From JBJXFK01 sp046155505 (GTDB lineage Bacteria; Planctomycetota; Phycisphaerae; UBA1845; Fen-1342): a DNA stretch of 8,544 nt. The stretch lies in the NCBI GenBank assembly GCA_046155505.1, contig JBJXFK010000125.1, forward strand, positions 1-8,544. The letters are read 5' to 3'. The notes under the pieces were generated by a model that was given only the letters and a program-made list of their open reading frames with translations, had not been told where the DNA came from and did no database searches. The translations under genes and the position numbers were made by a program. Below are positions 1 through 5,421 of the stretch, piece after piece (the first letter of the stretch is position 1; every line of letters starts with the position of its first letter).

Positions 1-446
1 ATTGATCCGTCGCTGCGCAGCACGCGGTGGCAGGGGATGACGATCGGGCAGCGGTTGCGGCCCATTGCCATGCCGACGGCGCGGGCGGCGGCGGGTTTGC
101 CGACGGCGCGGGCGAGCTCGCCGTAGCTGGCGGTCTTGCCGAAGGGGATTCGACGACAGGCGTGCCATACGTCGCGGTGGAACGGTGCGCAATCGTCGCA
201 ATCGAGCTTCACGCGGAAGCGCACAGGTTTGCCGCCGAAGTACCGCTGTAAATCTGTGACCAATTCCGGCAGCAATGTTTCGGTCTCATCAAGCGTGGCG
301 CTCGGCTCGGCAGCGTGCATGAGTCGAAGCGCACGCTCAAACGTCGATTCCGGCAGAAACATTCGACGAAGTGCCCGATCCGTGCCGGCGATGCCGACGA
401 ATCCAGCCGGAGTTTCAAACACCCGAATCAGGGTCTCTTGCGCCAT
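1..446 (-). CDS. ogt: Methylated-DNA--protein-cysteine S-methyltransferase, C-terminus cut by window edge
   Basis: Repairs O6-alkylguanine in DNA by irreversibly moving the alkyl group to its own cysteine in the cytoplasm. The visible 148 residues begin MAQETLIRVFETPAG and end RVLRSDGS at the window edge. The N-terminal half (about 1-80) fits the variable ribonuclease-H-like domain of this family. The C-terminal DNA-binding/active-site domain has the helix-turn-helix stretch IPFGKTASYGELARAVGKP (100-118), then AARAVG, and the active site PCHRV with the acceptor cysteine at residue 139. The usual ending after SDGS (LTGYxGG and about 15 more residues) lies outside the window. The ATG at 446 has a GCGGAG ribosome site six bases upstream. 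Family assignment is firm. Whether it is ogt-like or the C-terminal part of an Ada fusion is answered by the N-terminus, which shows no Ada domain. Confidence 0.93.
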   Translation of the reverse strand, partial: MAQETLIRVFETPAGFVGIAGTDRALRRMFLPESTFERALRLMHAAEPSATLDETETLLPELVTDLQRYFGGKPVRFRVKLDCDDCAPFHRDVWHACRRIPFGKTASYGELARAVGKPAAARAVGMAMGRNRCPIVIPCHRVLRSDGS

Positions 447-568
447 GGCATGCTCCGCATTAGATAGCGTTTGGATCTTGCTCGGAAGCGTATCGGCGCG
501 CAGCGGCTCATGCCACCCGGGCCCAGACGGATGTGAATTGAATTGAGAGCGGAGAATCAGACGAGCGC

Positions 569-586
569 GCGGCGAAGAGTCGCCGC
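569..586. repeat. Short perfect hairpin
   Basis: GCGGCGA (569-575) pairs exactly with TCGCCGC (580-586) around a 4-base loop. An alternative outer pairing of GAGC (563-566) with GCTC (585-588) is possible. No T-run follows on either strand, so a role as terminator is uncertain. It lies between the alkyltransferase start and the RHH stop. Confidence 0.5.
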
Positions 587-624
587 TCGCAGAAAGTGCG
601 AAACCGAACCAGAACACAGCATCG

Positions 625-663
625 GTCGGCCGCCAATGCGAGTCGCATCGGCAGCCGGCCGAC
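625..663 (-). terminator. Strong hairpin just after the RHH gene, likely terminator-like
   Basis: GTCGGCCG (625-632) is the exact reverse complement of CGGCCGAC (656-663). Inside it CC/GG (633-634 with 650-651) and ATGC/GCAT (636-639 with 645-648) extend the stem, leaving a small asymmetric bulge at 652-655. It begins nine bases past the stop codon of the minus-strand RHH gene, the normal place for an intrinsic terminator. The downstream minus-strand bases (CGATGCTGTGTTCTGG) are only moderately T-rich, so it may end transcription weakly or protect the 3' end. Confidence 0.6.
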
Positions 664-672
664 GGACATCGA

Positions 673-942
673 TTAGCTCGGCTTCTTGGTTGCCTTGGCA
701 CCGCCGCGAGCCATGAGCATCTCGGAGAGGGTGCGCACATCGCGGGCTTCAACTTGGTTGAGCACGATCGACTGTTCGGTCTTGTCGATGCTGCCGAACC
801 AGGAAATGAGCCGACCGAGCAGCGACTTGATGGTCATGCCGCGCTCGTCGCAAACGTTATCCAGTTGCCGCTTGGCCTCGGCTGCGAGCTGGACGCTGAC
901 AATGATCTGCTGTTTCGCTGCGGGATCCTTAATTCGAGGCAC
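673..942 (-). CDS. Small ribbon-helix-helix-like DNA-binding protein, 89 aa
   Basis: Probably a DNA-binding regulator of the Arc/CopG/MetJ fold. The pattern is a basic start (MPRIKDPAAK), a strand with alternating hydrophobics (QQIIVSVQLA, 11-20), helix A (AEAKRQLDNVCDERG, 21-35), a turn, then helix B (MTIKSLLGRLISWFGSID, 36-53). A charged tail ends in KKPS. This matches the general RHH layout (strand, helix, GxT/S turn, helix), but I cannot name a close family. The frame stays open upstream to an ATG at 1104. I chose the GTG at 942 because AAAGGAAG sits four bases before it and the extra 54 residues look non-coding. No toxin gene follows it, so it is not obviously an antitoxin. It diverges from the PEP-CTERM gene and could control the shared region. 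Confidence is high that it is a gene and moderate for the fold. Confidence 0.75.
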   Translation of the reverse strand: MPRIKDPAAKQQIIVSVQLAAEAKRQLDNVCDERGMTIKSLLGRLISWFGSIDKTEQSIVLNQVEARDVRTLSEMLMARGGAKATKKPS

Positions 943-946
943 TGTT

Positions 947-954
947 CTTCCTTT
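947..954 (-). promoter_or_regulatory. Ribosome binding site for the RHH gene
   Basis: AAAGGAAG on the minus strand, four bases ahead of the GTG at 942. It decides the start of this gene over the far-upstream ATG at 1104. Confidence 0.65.
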
Positions 955-970
955 CGTGTGAGAATGGGCG

Positions 971-984
971 ATTTGACTGCAAAT
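971..984. promoter_or_regulatory. Short inverted repeat, possible operator
   Basis: ATTTG (971-975) and CAAAT (980-984) form a 5-bp inverted repeat around ACTG. It lies between the predicted promoter and the start of the RHH gene, in the divergent region shared with the PEP-CTERM gene. RHH dimers usually bind short inverted or direct repeats and often repress their own promoter. Assigning this site to that protein is an inference from position only. Confidence 0.25.
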
Positions 985-1008
985 TCGCACGCAAACGTTT
1001 CGGGTCGC

Positions 1009-1037
1009 ATTGTTACACCATCTGCGCAGAATATCAA
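1009..1037 (-). promoter_or_regulatory. Candidate sigma-70-type promoter for the RHH gene
   Basis: Read on the minus strand, TTGATA (1037-1032) is followed after 17 bases by AACAAT (1014-1009). These match the -35 and -10 consensus at five and four of six positions. Transcription would start near 1002, leaving a leader of about 60 bases that contains the ATTTG/CAAAT inverted repeat. Confidence 0.35.
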
Positions 1038-1105
1038 CAGGGCAAATCTTGGCCAAAGTACCTATGGGCTTGGGTGTCCAGCGGTATCTGCCGACGACGT
1101 GCATG

Positions 1106-1135
1106 TTGATTCTCGGCTATTTCCGGGCCTAGCAT
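1106..1135 (+). promoter_or_regulatory. Candidate promoter for the PEP-CTERM gene
   Basis: TTGATT (1106-1111), an 18-base gap, then TAGCAT (1130-1135). Each box matches four of six consensus positions. The leader would be about 45 bases. Weak evidence, but it is the best pair in the region. Confidence 0.28.
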
Positions 1136-1187
1136 GCAAGTGGCAGTTCATCTCCGTTACTGGGCAGATTCGAAGGGGAAAGAAACT

Positions 1188-2156
1188 ATGCAGCGTTTTG
1201 CCACGGCGGCGGTTGCCGCCGCGATCGGGTCCATTGTCTCGACATCCAGCACACTTGCCGTTCCCGCGATCTACGATTTCAGCATCAAGCCGCTGCGGAG
1301 CGGTCTGGCGGCCGACATTGGGCTGGATTTCACGACGAGCGGGACATTGATCGGGAACTACAACGCGGACACGAATCCGGACGGGACGCGGACGAAGCCG
1401 GGAATTTTCGGGTCTTTCGGCTCGACGGAGAATTTGCCGGTCGCGATTTCGCTGGGCGTGGGGCTGGGCAACGACGTGAGCACGCAGACCAGCGGCGGGT
1501 ATCGGCTGATTGTCGATGTCGACGCGGGCGTGGTCGTGATTCAGAATTATTCGGTGAATTTGCTCTCGGACGGGCCGGCGGCCCTGACGGCGAGCATCGG
1601 GCTTGAAACCGAGGCGTTTCGCACCCGTAATCCGACGTCGATCTATCCGGGCGGCATTCCGATTGAGCTGCCCGTGGGGCAGGTTTCGCTGGAGATGCTG
1701 ACTGCGCAGCAGATTGGCGTGGCGGCTCCGGGCGTTTTGACGCCGACCGGGCCGAATACGTATTCGTTTGTGGTCGTACCGCTGGTGAATTTGGCCGCAT
1801 CGGCGTCGGTGCTTGATATGCCGTTCGATTTGCCGCCGACGCCGGTGCCGTTTCCGCTGACGGGCGAATTGGTGCTGAGCGGCGACACGGCAACGGTTAC
1901 GTCGCTACAGCCGCTTGAATTTGCGCAGGAACTCGACCCGAATGTGGCGTTGCCGCAGCAGGCGTTCGCGTTGCCGACGATTTTGCCGCCGGGGGGCGAG
2001 GCGAATGTGCTGCTGGATTTGACGCTGGACGGCATCACCGCGGCGATCTCGGGCGAGATCAGGGCCGAGGCGAATGGGGTGTTGGTGCCGGAGCCGGGGA
2101 GTTTGGTGGGGCTCGCGCTGTTGGTTGGGTTGATGGGGCGGAGGAACCAGAGGTAG
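1188..2156 (+). CDS. Secreted PEP-CTERM-sorted protein of unknown function, 322 aa
   Basis: Exported protein destined for exosortase processing and the cell surface or extracellular matrix. An N-terminal signal peptide (MQRFATAAVAAAIGSIVSTS, then cleavage probably near residues 24-27 after SSTLAVPA) is followed by a roughly 270-residue body. The body is rich in Gly, Thr, Val and Pro, strongly beta-patterned, and I see no cysteine in it. The tail is a full PEP-CTERM signal: VPEP at 300-303, a hydrophobic stretch SLVGLALLVGLMG, and basic GRRNQR at the end. I see no enzyme motif in the body. The start at 1188 has AAGGGGA eight bases upstream and begins the signal peptide exactly; an earlier in-frame ATG at 1134 would add 18 residues that spoil it. 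No exosortase is in the window, which is normal since targets are scattered over the genome. The convergent spacer after it holds hairpins and a repeat array. Confidence 0.9.
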   Translation: MQRFATAAVAAAIGSIVSTSSTLAVPAIYDFSIKPLRSGLAADIGLDFTTSGTLIGNYNADTNPDGTRTKPGIFGSFGSTENLPVAISLGVGLGNDVSTQTSGGYRLIVDVDAGVVVIQNYSVNLLSDGPAALTASIGLETEAFRTRNPTSIYPGGIPIELPVGQVSLEMLTAQQIGVAAPGVLTPTGPNTYSFVVVPLVNLAASASVLDMPFDLPPTPVPFPLTGELVLSGDTATVTSLQPLEFAQELDPNVALPQQAFALPTILPPGGEANVLLDLTLDGITAAISGEIRAEANGVLVPEPGSLVGLALLVGLMGRRNQR

Positions 2157-2233
2157 GGGTGTCGGTGCTTGGGGTTCGGATCAAGAGTCCCGGTCGCTGC
2201 GCTCCGGGCACTCGCTGGCGCTTCGCGTTCGTA

Positions 2234-2250
2234 TCTCGACTGCGTCGAGA
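2234..2250. terminator. Hairpin in convergent spacer
   Basis: TCTCGAC (2234-2240) pairs with GTCGAGA (2244-2250) around a TGC loop. It is 78 bases past the PEP-CTERM stop and could serve either convergent gene. The following plus-strand sequence (CACGTTTC) has only a short T-run, so terminator activity is tentative. Confidence 0.35.
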
Positions 2251-2255
2251 CACGT

Positions 2256-2279
2256 TTCTGCATTCTGCATTCTGCATTC
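2256..2279. repeat. Heptamer tandem array A (TTCTGCA x3 plus TTC)
   Basis: Three perfect copies of TTCTGCA and a partial fourth. The same unit forms array C at 3864-3908. It sits between two convergent 3' ends. Confidence 0.9.
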
Positions 2280-2358
2280 GAGCGTTACCCCGCTCGCTTG
2301 CGCTCGGGTTTCGGATTGGTTTCTGCGCATCGCAGCATTGTTTCAGCGCGTCGCGTCG

Positions 2359-2952
2359 CTATTTCCATGAGATTGCGAGGCCGGTGAAGACGTAGTGGTC
2401 GTTTTGGGCGGGGTTTGAGTCGCTGCGGAAAATGCGGCCGTTGGAGAGGTGGCGGAGGTGGTAGCCGGTCACCCAACTGATGTTTTCGCTGAGTTTCATT
2501 TCGACACCGAGGCCGGTGTCTTGGGTGAAGTTGGTGGCCGAGCCTTCCTGCGGCACGCTGGCGGAGCCGGTCATGATTCCGCCGAGCGCCTCGGCGAAAA
2601 AGCCGATGGGCACGCCGAGGGCGTCGGTCTCCCAGAAGTAGTAGCGCAGGCTGAGCTGGAACTCGCCGGTGGCAACGTCGCCGTCACTCTGGTTGTAGTT
2701 GCGATAGGGCGTCGCGGCGGCACCGATCGCGAATCGGTCGGCGGTGAAATAGCGATAGTCGATCGTGACGCCGGCGCTGTCGGCGCGTCCCTCACCGTCG
2801 GGCCAGATTGCCTCGCCCTTGATTGCGTGGCCGAATGAGCCGCTGACGCCGACCTGATGCGTGCCGGCGGTGTGAATGCCGCCGGAGCAGCCGACCAGAA
2901 GGCTCGCGGCGATTGCGAGTGACGCGGTCGATGTCGAGCGGAACAGGTTCAT
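2359..2952 (-). CDS. PagL-like (lipid A 3-O-deacylase / acyloxyacyl hydrolase family) outer-membrane lipoprotein, 197 aa
   Basis: Likely an outer-membrane beta-barrel that removes an acyl chain from lipid A. The N-terminus is a lipoprotein signal: MNLFRSTSTASLAIAASLLV, then G-C with lipobox L19-V-G-C22. The remainder has alternating strands typical of an 8-stranded barrel (for example FQLSLRYYFW, IGFFAEALGG, LGVEMKLSENISW). Near the C-terminus is GYHLRHLSNG, where H168-L-S170-N171 matches the His-x-Ser-Asn active-site signature of PagL. The third catalytic residue of Pseudomonas PagL, a Glu about 12 residues after the Ser, is not present here; that stretch reads SDSNPAQND. It ends in ISWK, a plausible barrel terminus. 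The ATG at 2952 is followed at once by the signal peptide. It lies 17 bases after the VTT gene, so they are probably co-transcribed. Family call is good, catalytic activity is uncertain. Confidence 0.75.
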   Translation of the reverse strand: MNLFRSTSTASLAIAASLLVGCSGGIHTAGTHQVGVSGSFGHAIKGEAIWPDGEGRADSAGVTIDYRYFTADRFAIGAAATPYRNYNQSDGDVATGEFQLSLRYYFWETDALGVPIGFFAEALGGIMTGSASVPQEGSATNFTQDTGLGVEMKLSENISWVTGYHLRHLSNGRIFRSDSNPAQNDHYVFTGLAISWK

Positions 2953-2969
2953 GCGTGGCTCTCGCGTGG

Positions 2970-3749
2970 TTACGTGGGCTGGCGGCGCTCGGCGGCGGTG
3001 ACTTTCAAAATCGCCTGGTGGCCGATCTGGGCGATGATGGCGAAGACGATCAGCGTCAGCACGATCCCGCCGGCGATCATCCACCAATTCTTGCCCAGGC
3101 CGAAGTCGAGTTGCGCGACGTGCGACGAGAGCCAGACGACGATAGCGATGCGCGGAATCATGCCGAGCGTGGTGCCGATGGAGTAGACCAGCAGCGGCAC
3201 GCGCGTTGAGGCGAGCACGAGATTGGTCATCGCAAATGGCGAGTTCGGCGGCAGACGCAGGAGCGTGACGATGAGCAGCGCGCGCCAGAAGCCGCTGTTG
3301 AGCAGTGCGTCGTAAACCGCGCGCCATTTTTTGTGTTCCGAAATGATGGCAACCACGCGATCGCCGGCGACCGGGCGAGCAATGGCGTAGCCGATGAGGG
3401 CACCGCCGACGAATCCGGCCAGCGCCGCGGGCAAGCCCATCGCAAAGCCGAAGGCCCAGCCGCCCAGAATCGCGGATGCGTGCGTGGGCAGCAGCGCGAC
3501 GCCTGCGAGAATCGCGAAGCCGACGATGTAGAGTGCGATGCCCAGTTCGGCGTGGCTTTGCAGCCACGGTGCGACGGTGCCGAGCGTGCTGATGAGCGTG
3601 ATCGCGCCGACCAGCGGCAGCGTCGCGGCGATGACGGCGAGCGGGCCGGTGGGGCCGAGGCGTTTGAAGAGCGCGGCGAGATCAAGCACGTCGGCTTTGG
3701 GCGCGGCGGTGGTGGTGTCGGCGGGGCGGGCGGTATCAAGATCGCTCAT
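2970..3749 (-). CDS. TVP38/TMEM64-family membrane protein with VTT domain, 259 aa
   Basis: Inner-membrane protein of the DedA/VTT superfamily, whose studied members move lipids or lipid carriers across membranes. After a hydrophilic N-terminus (1-35) there is a membrane segment around 36-60 and another around 70-92. The VTT domain follows: GGWAFGFAMG (96-105), a glycine-rich stretch AGFVGGALIGYAIAR (111-125), then R165-LPPNSPFAMTN (to 176) and the closing GTTLGMIPR (192-200). A last membrane segment spans about 223-243. The R-x-P-x-x-PF-x-x-x-N and G-x-x-P-R elements are those expected of TVP38 proteins. The chosen ATG at 3749 has no clear ribosome site. The PagL-like gene follows 17 bases downstream. 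Upstream is the double heptamer-array spacer. Confidence 0.88.
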   Translation of the reverse strand: MSDLDTARPADTTTAAPKADVLDLAALFKRLGPTGPLAVIAATLPLVGAITLISTLGTVAPWLQSHAELGIALYIVGFAILAGVALLPTHASAILGGWAFGFAMGLPAALAGFVGGALIGYAIARPVAGDRVVAIISEHKKWRAVYDALLNSGFWRALLIVTLLRLPPNSPFAMTNLVLASTRVPLLVYSIGTTLGMIPRIAIVVWLSSHVAQLDFGLGKNWWMIAGGIVLTLIVFAIIAQIGHQAILKVTAAERRQPT

Positions 3750-3793
3750 GGTTGCGGATGGTATGGGAGCGGCCCCTAATCGTCGCTGGGGAG

Positions 3794-3835
3794 AAGTGCC
3801 TAGTGTCTAGTGCCTAGTGTCTAGTGCTTGGTGCA
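3794..3835. repeat. Heptamer tandem array B (consensus TAGTGYC, six units)
   Basis: Six consecutive 7-bp units: AAGTGCC, TAGTGTC, TAGTGCC, TAGTGTC, TAGTGCT, TGGTGCA. The central four alternate T/C at position 6, so 3801-3814 and 3815-3828 are also a 14-bp duplication with one difference. It lies 45-86 bases upstream of the VTT gene start. Confidence 0.9.
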
Positions 3836-3863
3836 CAGCGTCCTGGGCGTTCATGGAGCGGCT

Positions 3864-3908
3864 TTCTGCATTCTGTATTCAGCATTCAGCATTCTGCATT
3901 CTGCATTC
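3864..3908. repeat. Heptamer tandem array C (TTCWGYA, six units plus TTC)
   Basis: Units in order are TTCTGCA, TTCTGTA, TTCAGCA, TTCAGCA, TTCTGCA, TTCTGCA, then TTC. It shares its main unit with array A. It ends 26 bases from the stop codon of the minus-strand ExoD-family gene. Confidence 0.92.
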
Positions 3909-3934
3909 GGCCTTTCACCTTCGACCTTCTGCCG

Positions 3935-4573
3935 TCATTCGACGCCGAACCAGCGAGTGGCCCACCCTGCGCCGGTGTAGGTTGCCCAGCCGATGACGGC
4001 GAAGTAGGCGATTGAAATGAGCACGAGCAAGTAGCCGAGCAGAACGACCACGCCGTCGCGCTGAGAGATTCCTGCGGAGAGCAACATGCAGCCCCAGCCG
4101 GGGAATGTGTTGCTGAGCGGAATCGGCAGCGGAACCATGAGCAGGATCGCCGACAGTGTGAGGGCTGCGCCGTTCAGGCGGTTCAGCGTTGAACCGTGCG
4201 TGAGTGCGAGCAGGCGCGGATGCACCAGTTTTTCCATGCGGGCGAACAGGTTTGCGCCGCGCTCGAGCAGCGGCACGACCGATGTGCGGGCAAAGCTGCG
4301 ATCGAGCAGCCAAGCGGGCAACCACGGCACGCGATCGAGCATGACGCCGATGCCGACGAGTGCAATGACGAGGCCGAACGGCGTGCTCGAACCCGGAATG
4401 GTGACGGGCAACAGGAACGGAACGCAAACGAGCATGCTGAGCACGAGCATGCCTTGCTCGCCGACCTGTTCGAGCAGTTGGCGAATGCTGACGCGATCAT
4501 CGGTCAGCGCCGCCGCCGTTGCGCGGAGCGTGCTGGAGATCGACTGCTCGGGATGATGCAACTGCACTTTCAT
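3935..4573 (-). CDS. exoD: ExoD-family exopolysaccharide synthesis membrane protein, 212 aa
   Basis: Integral membrane protein of the ExoD family, named after a rhizobial gene needed for exopolysaccharide production and alkali tolerance; its biochemical role is not established. The family features are present: a cytoplasmic lead (1-40) with VSIRQLLEQVGEQG, then the first conserved block PFLLPVTIPGSSTPFGLVIA (52-71), an amphipathic middle with LDRSFARTSVVPLLERG, and the second block PLPIPLSNTFPGWGCMLLSA (148-167) followed by GISQRDG. A final hydrophobic segment covers about 175-197. I chose the ATG at 4573 because the in-frame ATG at 4672 would overlap the DedA gene and add 33 non-family residues. 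Start is 13 bases after the DedA stop, so the two form an operon. Confidence 0.88.
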   Translation of the reverse strand: MKVQLHHPEQSISSTLRATAAALTDDRVSIRQLLEQVGEQGMLVLSMLVCVPFLLPVTIPGSSTPFGLVIALVGIGVMLDRVPWLPAWLLDRSFARTSVVPLLERGANLFARMEKLVHPRLLALTHGSTLNRLNGAALTLSAILLMVPLPIPLSNTFPGWGCMLLSAGISQRDGVVVLLGYLLVLISIAYFAVIGWATYTGAGWATRWFGVE

Positions 4574-4586
4574 AGGTGGCGACTCA

Positions 4587-5258
4587 TTACTCGCGCGGGG
4601 CCGACGCGGGCTCTTGCTTGGGCATGCGCGCGTGGCGGATGTATTCGAAAACTCCCGGCAGGATCGACACAAAGATGATGCCCAGCACGACCAGGGAGAA
4701 ATTTTTCTTGACGAAGTCGAGGCTGCCGAAGATGTAGCCGCCGTAGGTGCAGAGGCCGACCCAGATGAGGCCGCCGATGATGTTGTAAAACAGAAATTTG
4801 GAATAGGTCATCGCACCGATGCCAGCGACGAATGGCGCGAAGGTGCGCACGATCGGGACGAAGCGGGCGATGATGATCGTGGAGCCGCCGAAGCGTTCGA
4901 AATATTCGTGCGTTTTGTCGAGATAGGCCTTCTTGAAAAATCGCGAGTCCGTACCGCCTCGGAGGAGTCTGGGGCCGAGAAATTTTCCGATCCAGTAGTT
5001 CACGGTGTCGCCCAAGATCGCAGCGATTGAGAGGCTGATGAAGACGAGGTGCGGGTTCAGCGTGCCGCGGCCCGACAGGGCTCCGGCGGCGAAGATCAGC
5101 GAATCGCCGGGCAGGAAGGGCGTGAAAACGATTCCTGTTTCGAGGAAGACGATCACGAACAAGATGACATAGGTGAGCAGGCCGTACTGCTGGATCATCG
5201 AGTCGAGGTACTTGTCGATGTGCAGAATGAAATCGATCGCGTGCGTGAGCCACTCCAT
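4587..5258 (-). CDS. dedA: DedA-family inner-membrane protein, 223 aa
   Basis: Polytopic inner-membrane protein of the DedA family. Members support proton-motive-force homeostasis, and some carry undecaprenyl phosphate back across the membrane. All four charged residues known to be essential in E. coli YqjA have counterparts: E40 in IVFLETGIVF, D52 in FLPGDSLIFAAG, and R132 and R138 in ARFVPIVRTFAPFVAG (131-146). GDTVNYWIGK (83-92) is also typical. Membrane segments are visible at about 27-46, 50-62, 70-92, 140-165 and 187-205. The tail KQEPASAPRE is cytoplasmic in style. The ATG at 5258 has GGAGGT eight bases upstream, which favours it over the ATG at 5291. It heads an operon with the ExoD-family gene. 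Confidence 0.93.
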   Translation of the reverse strand: MEWLTHAIDFILHIDKYLDSMIQQYGLLTYVILFVIVFLETGIVFTPFLPGDSLIFAAGALSGRGTLNPHLVFISLSIAAILGDTVNYWIGKFLGPRLLRGGTDSRFFKKAYLDKTHEYFERFGGSTIIIARFVPIVRTFAPFVAGIGAMTYSKFLFYNIIGGLIWVGLCTYGGYIFGSLDFVKKNFSLVVLGIIFVSILPGVFEYIRHARMPKQEPASAPRE

Positions 5259-5346
5259 CCGGTCGGACCTCCATGCCACGAGCCGGATCATTGCCGGCGG
5301 TGGGGCAGGAGAGGGTAGCGGTGGAAGGTGAGGTGCGAAAGTTGGT

Positions 5347-5421
5347 TAGGGTGGGTGGTTGCGCGGTACGCGAGGCGCGACGGCGGCGCGGGCGGACGAA
5401 TGGTGGGCGGTGCCCACCCTA
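5347..5421. repeat. TAGGGTGGG-type inverted-repeat element, possible miniature mobile or REP-like repeat
   Basis: TAGGGTGGG (5347-5355) and CCCACCCTA (5413-5421) are exact 9-bp inverted ends of a 75-bp stretch. At the right end GGTGGGC (5402-5408) and GCCCACC (5412-5418) form a tight hairpin with a 3-base loop. The TAG at the right end, read on the minus strand, is the stop codon of the transglutaminase-like gene. Palindromes of the form GGTGGGC..GCCCACC are, from memory, common dispersed repeats in several bacterial groups; I cannot confirm copy number here. Confidence 0.55.
5402..5418 (-). terminator. Hairpin directly after the transglutaminase-like stop codon
   Basis: GGTGGGC/GCCCACC with a 3-base loop starts right after the minus-strand stop codon at 5419-5421. 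It has a stable GC stem but no T-run after it, so it could end or stabilise the transcript. It is part of the repeat at 5347-5421. Confidence 0.45.

Larger units (their letters stand above)
447..672. other. Spacer between the alkyltransferase and RHH genes
   Basis: This 226-bp stretch separates two minus-strand genes. It contains two hairpins, listed separately (569-586 and 625-663), and no open frame with a credible start. No convincing promoter for the alkyltransferase gene could be picked out; TATCTA at 461-466 on the minus strand looks like a -10 box but would start the transcript almost on the ribosome site. Confidence 0.5.
2157..2358. other. Convergent spacer with hairpins and one heptamer array
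   Basis: This 202-bp region lies between the 3' ends of the PEP-CTERM gene (plus) and the PagL-like gene (minus). It has a CCCGG/CCGGG inverted repeat (2189-2193 with 2204-2208), a 7-bp stem hairpin at 2234-2250, a heptamer array at 2256-2279, the oligomer CTCGCTTGCGC at 2293-2303 that recurs inverted at 8531-8541, and a CTGCG/CGCAG stem (2323-2335) followed by CATTGTTT. No reading frame here has a convincing protein. Confidence 0.6.

Noticed and set aside
27..546. Plus-strand open frames over the alkyltransferase gene
   Set aside because: Low-complexity Arg/Ala/Ser products. The minus strand encodes a clear alkyltransferase with PCHRV.
673..942. RHH protein as an antitoxin of a toxin-antitoxin pair
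   Set aside because: No small toxin-like gene adjoins it on the minus strand; the next gene is the alkyltransferase 226 bases away.
2953..3567. An in-frame 205-codon extension upstream of the PagL-like gene
   Set aside because: It overlaps the VTT gene in another frame, is Arg-rich, and would bury the lipoprotein signal that starts at 2952.
3227..3739. A 170-codon minus-strand frame inside the VTT gene
   Set aside because: Product is Pro/Ser/Arg-rich without features, while the overlapping frame encodes a full VTT protein.
3794..3908. Arrays B and C as a CRISPR array
   Set aside because: Units are 7 bp, adjoin without spacers, and no cas gene is present.
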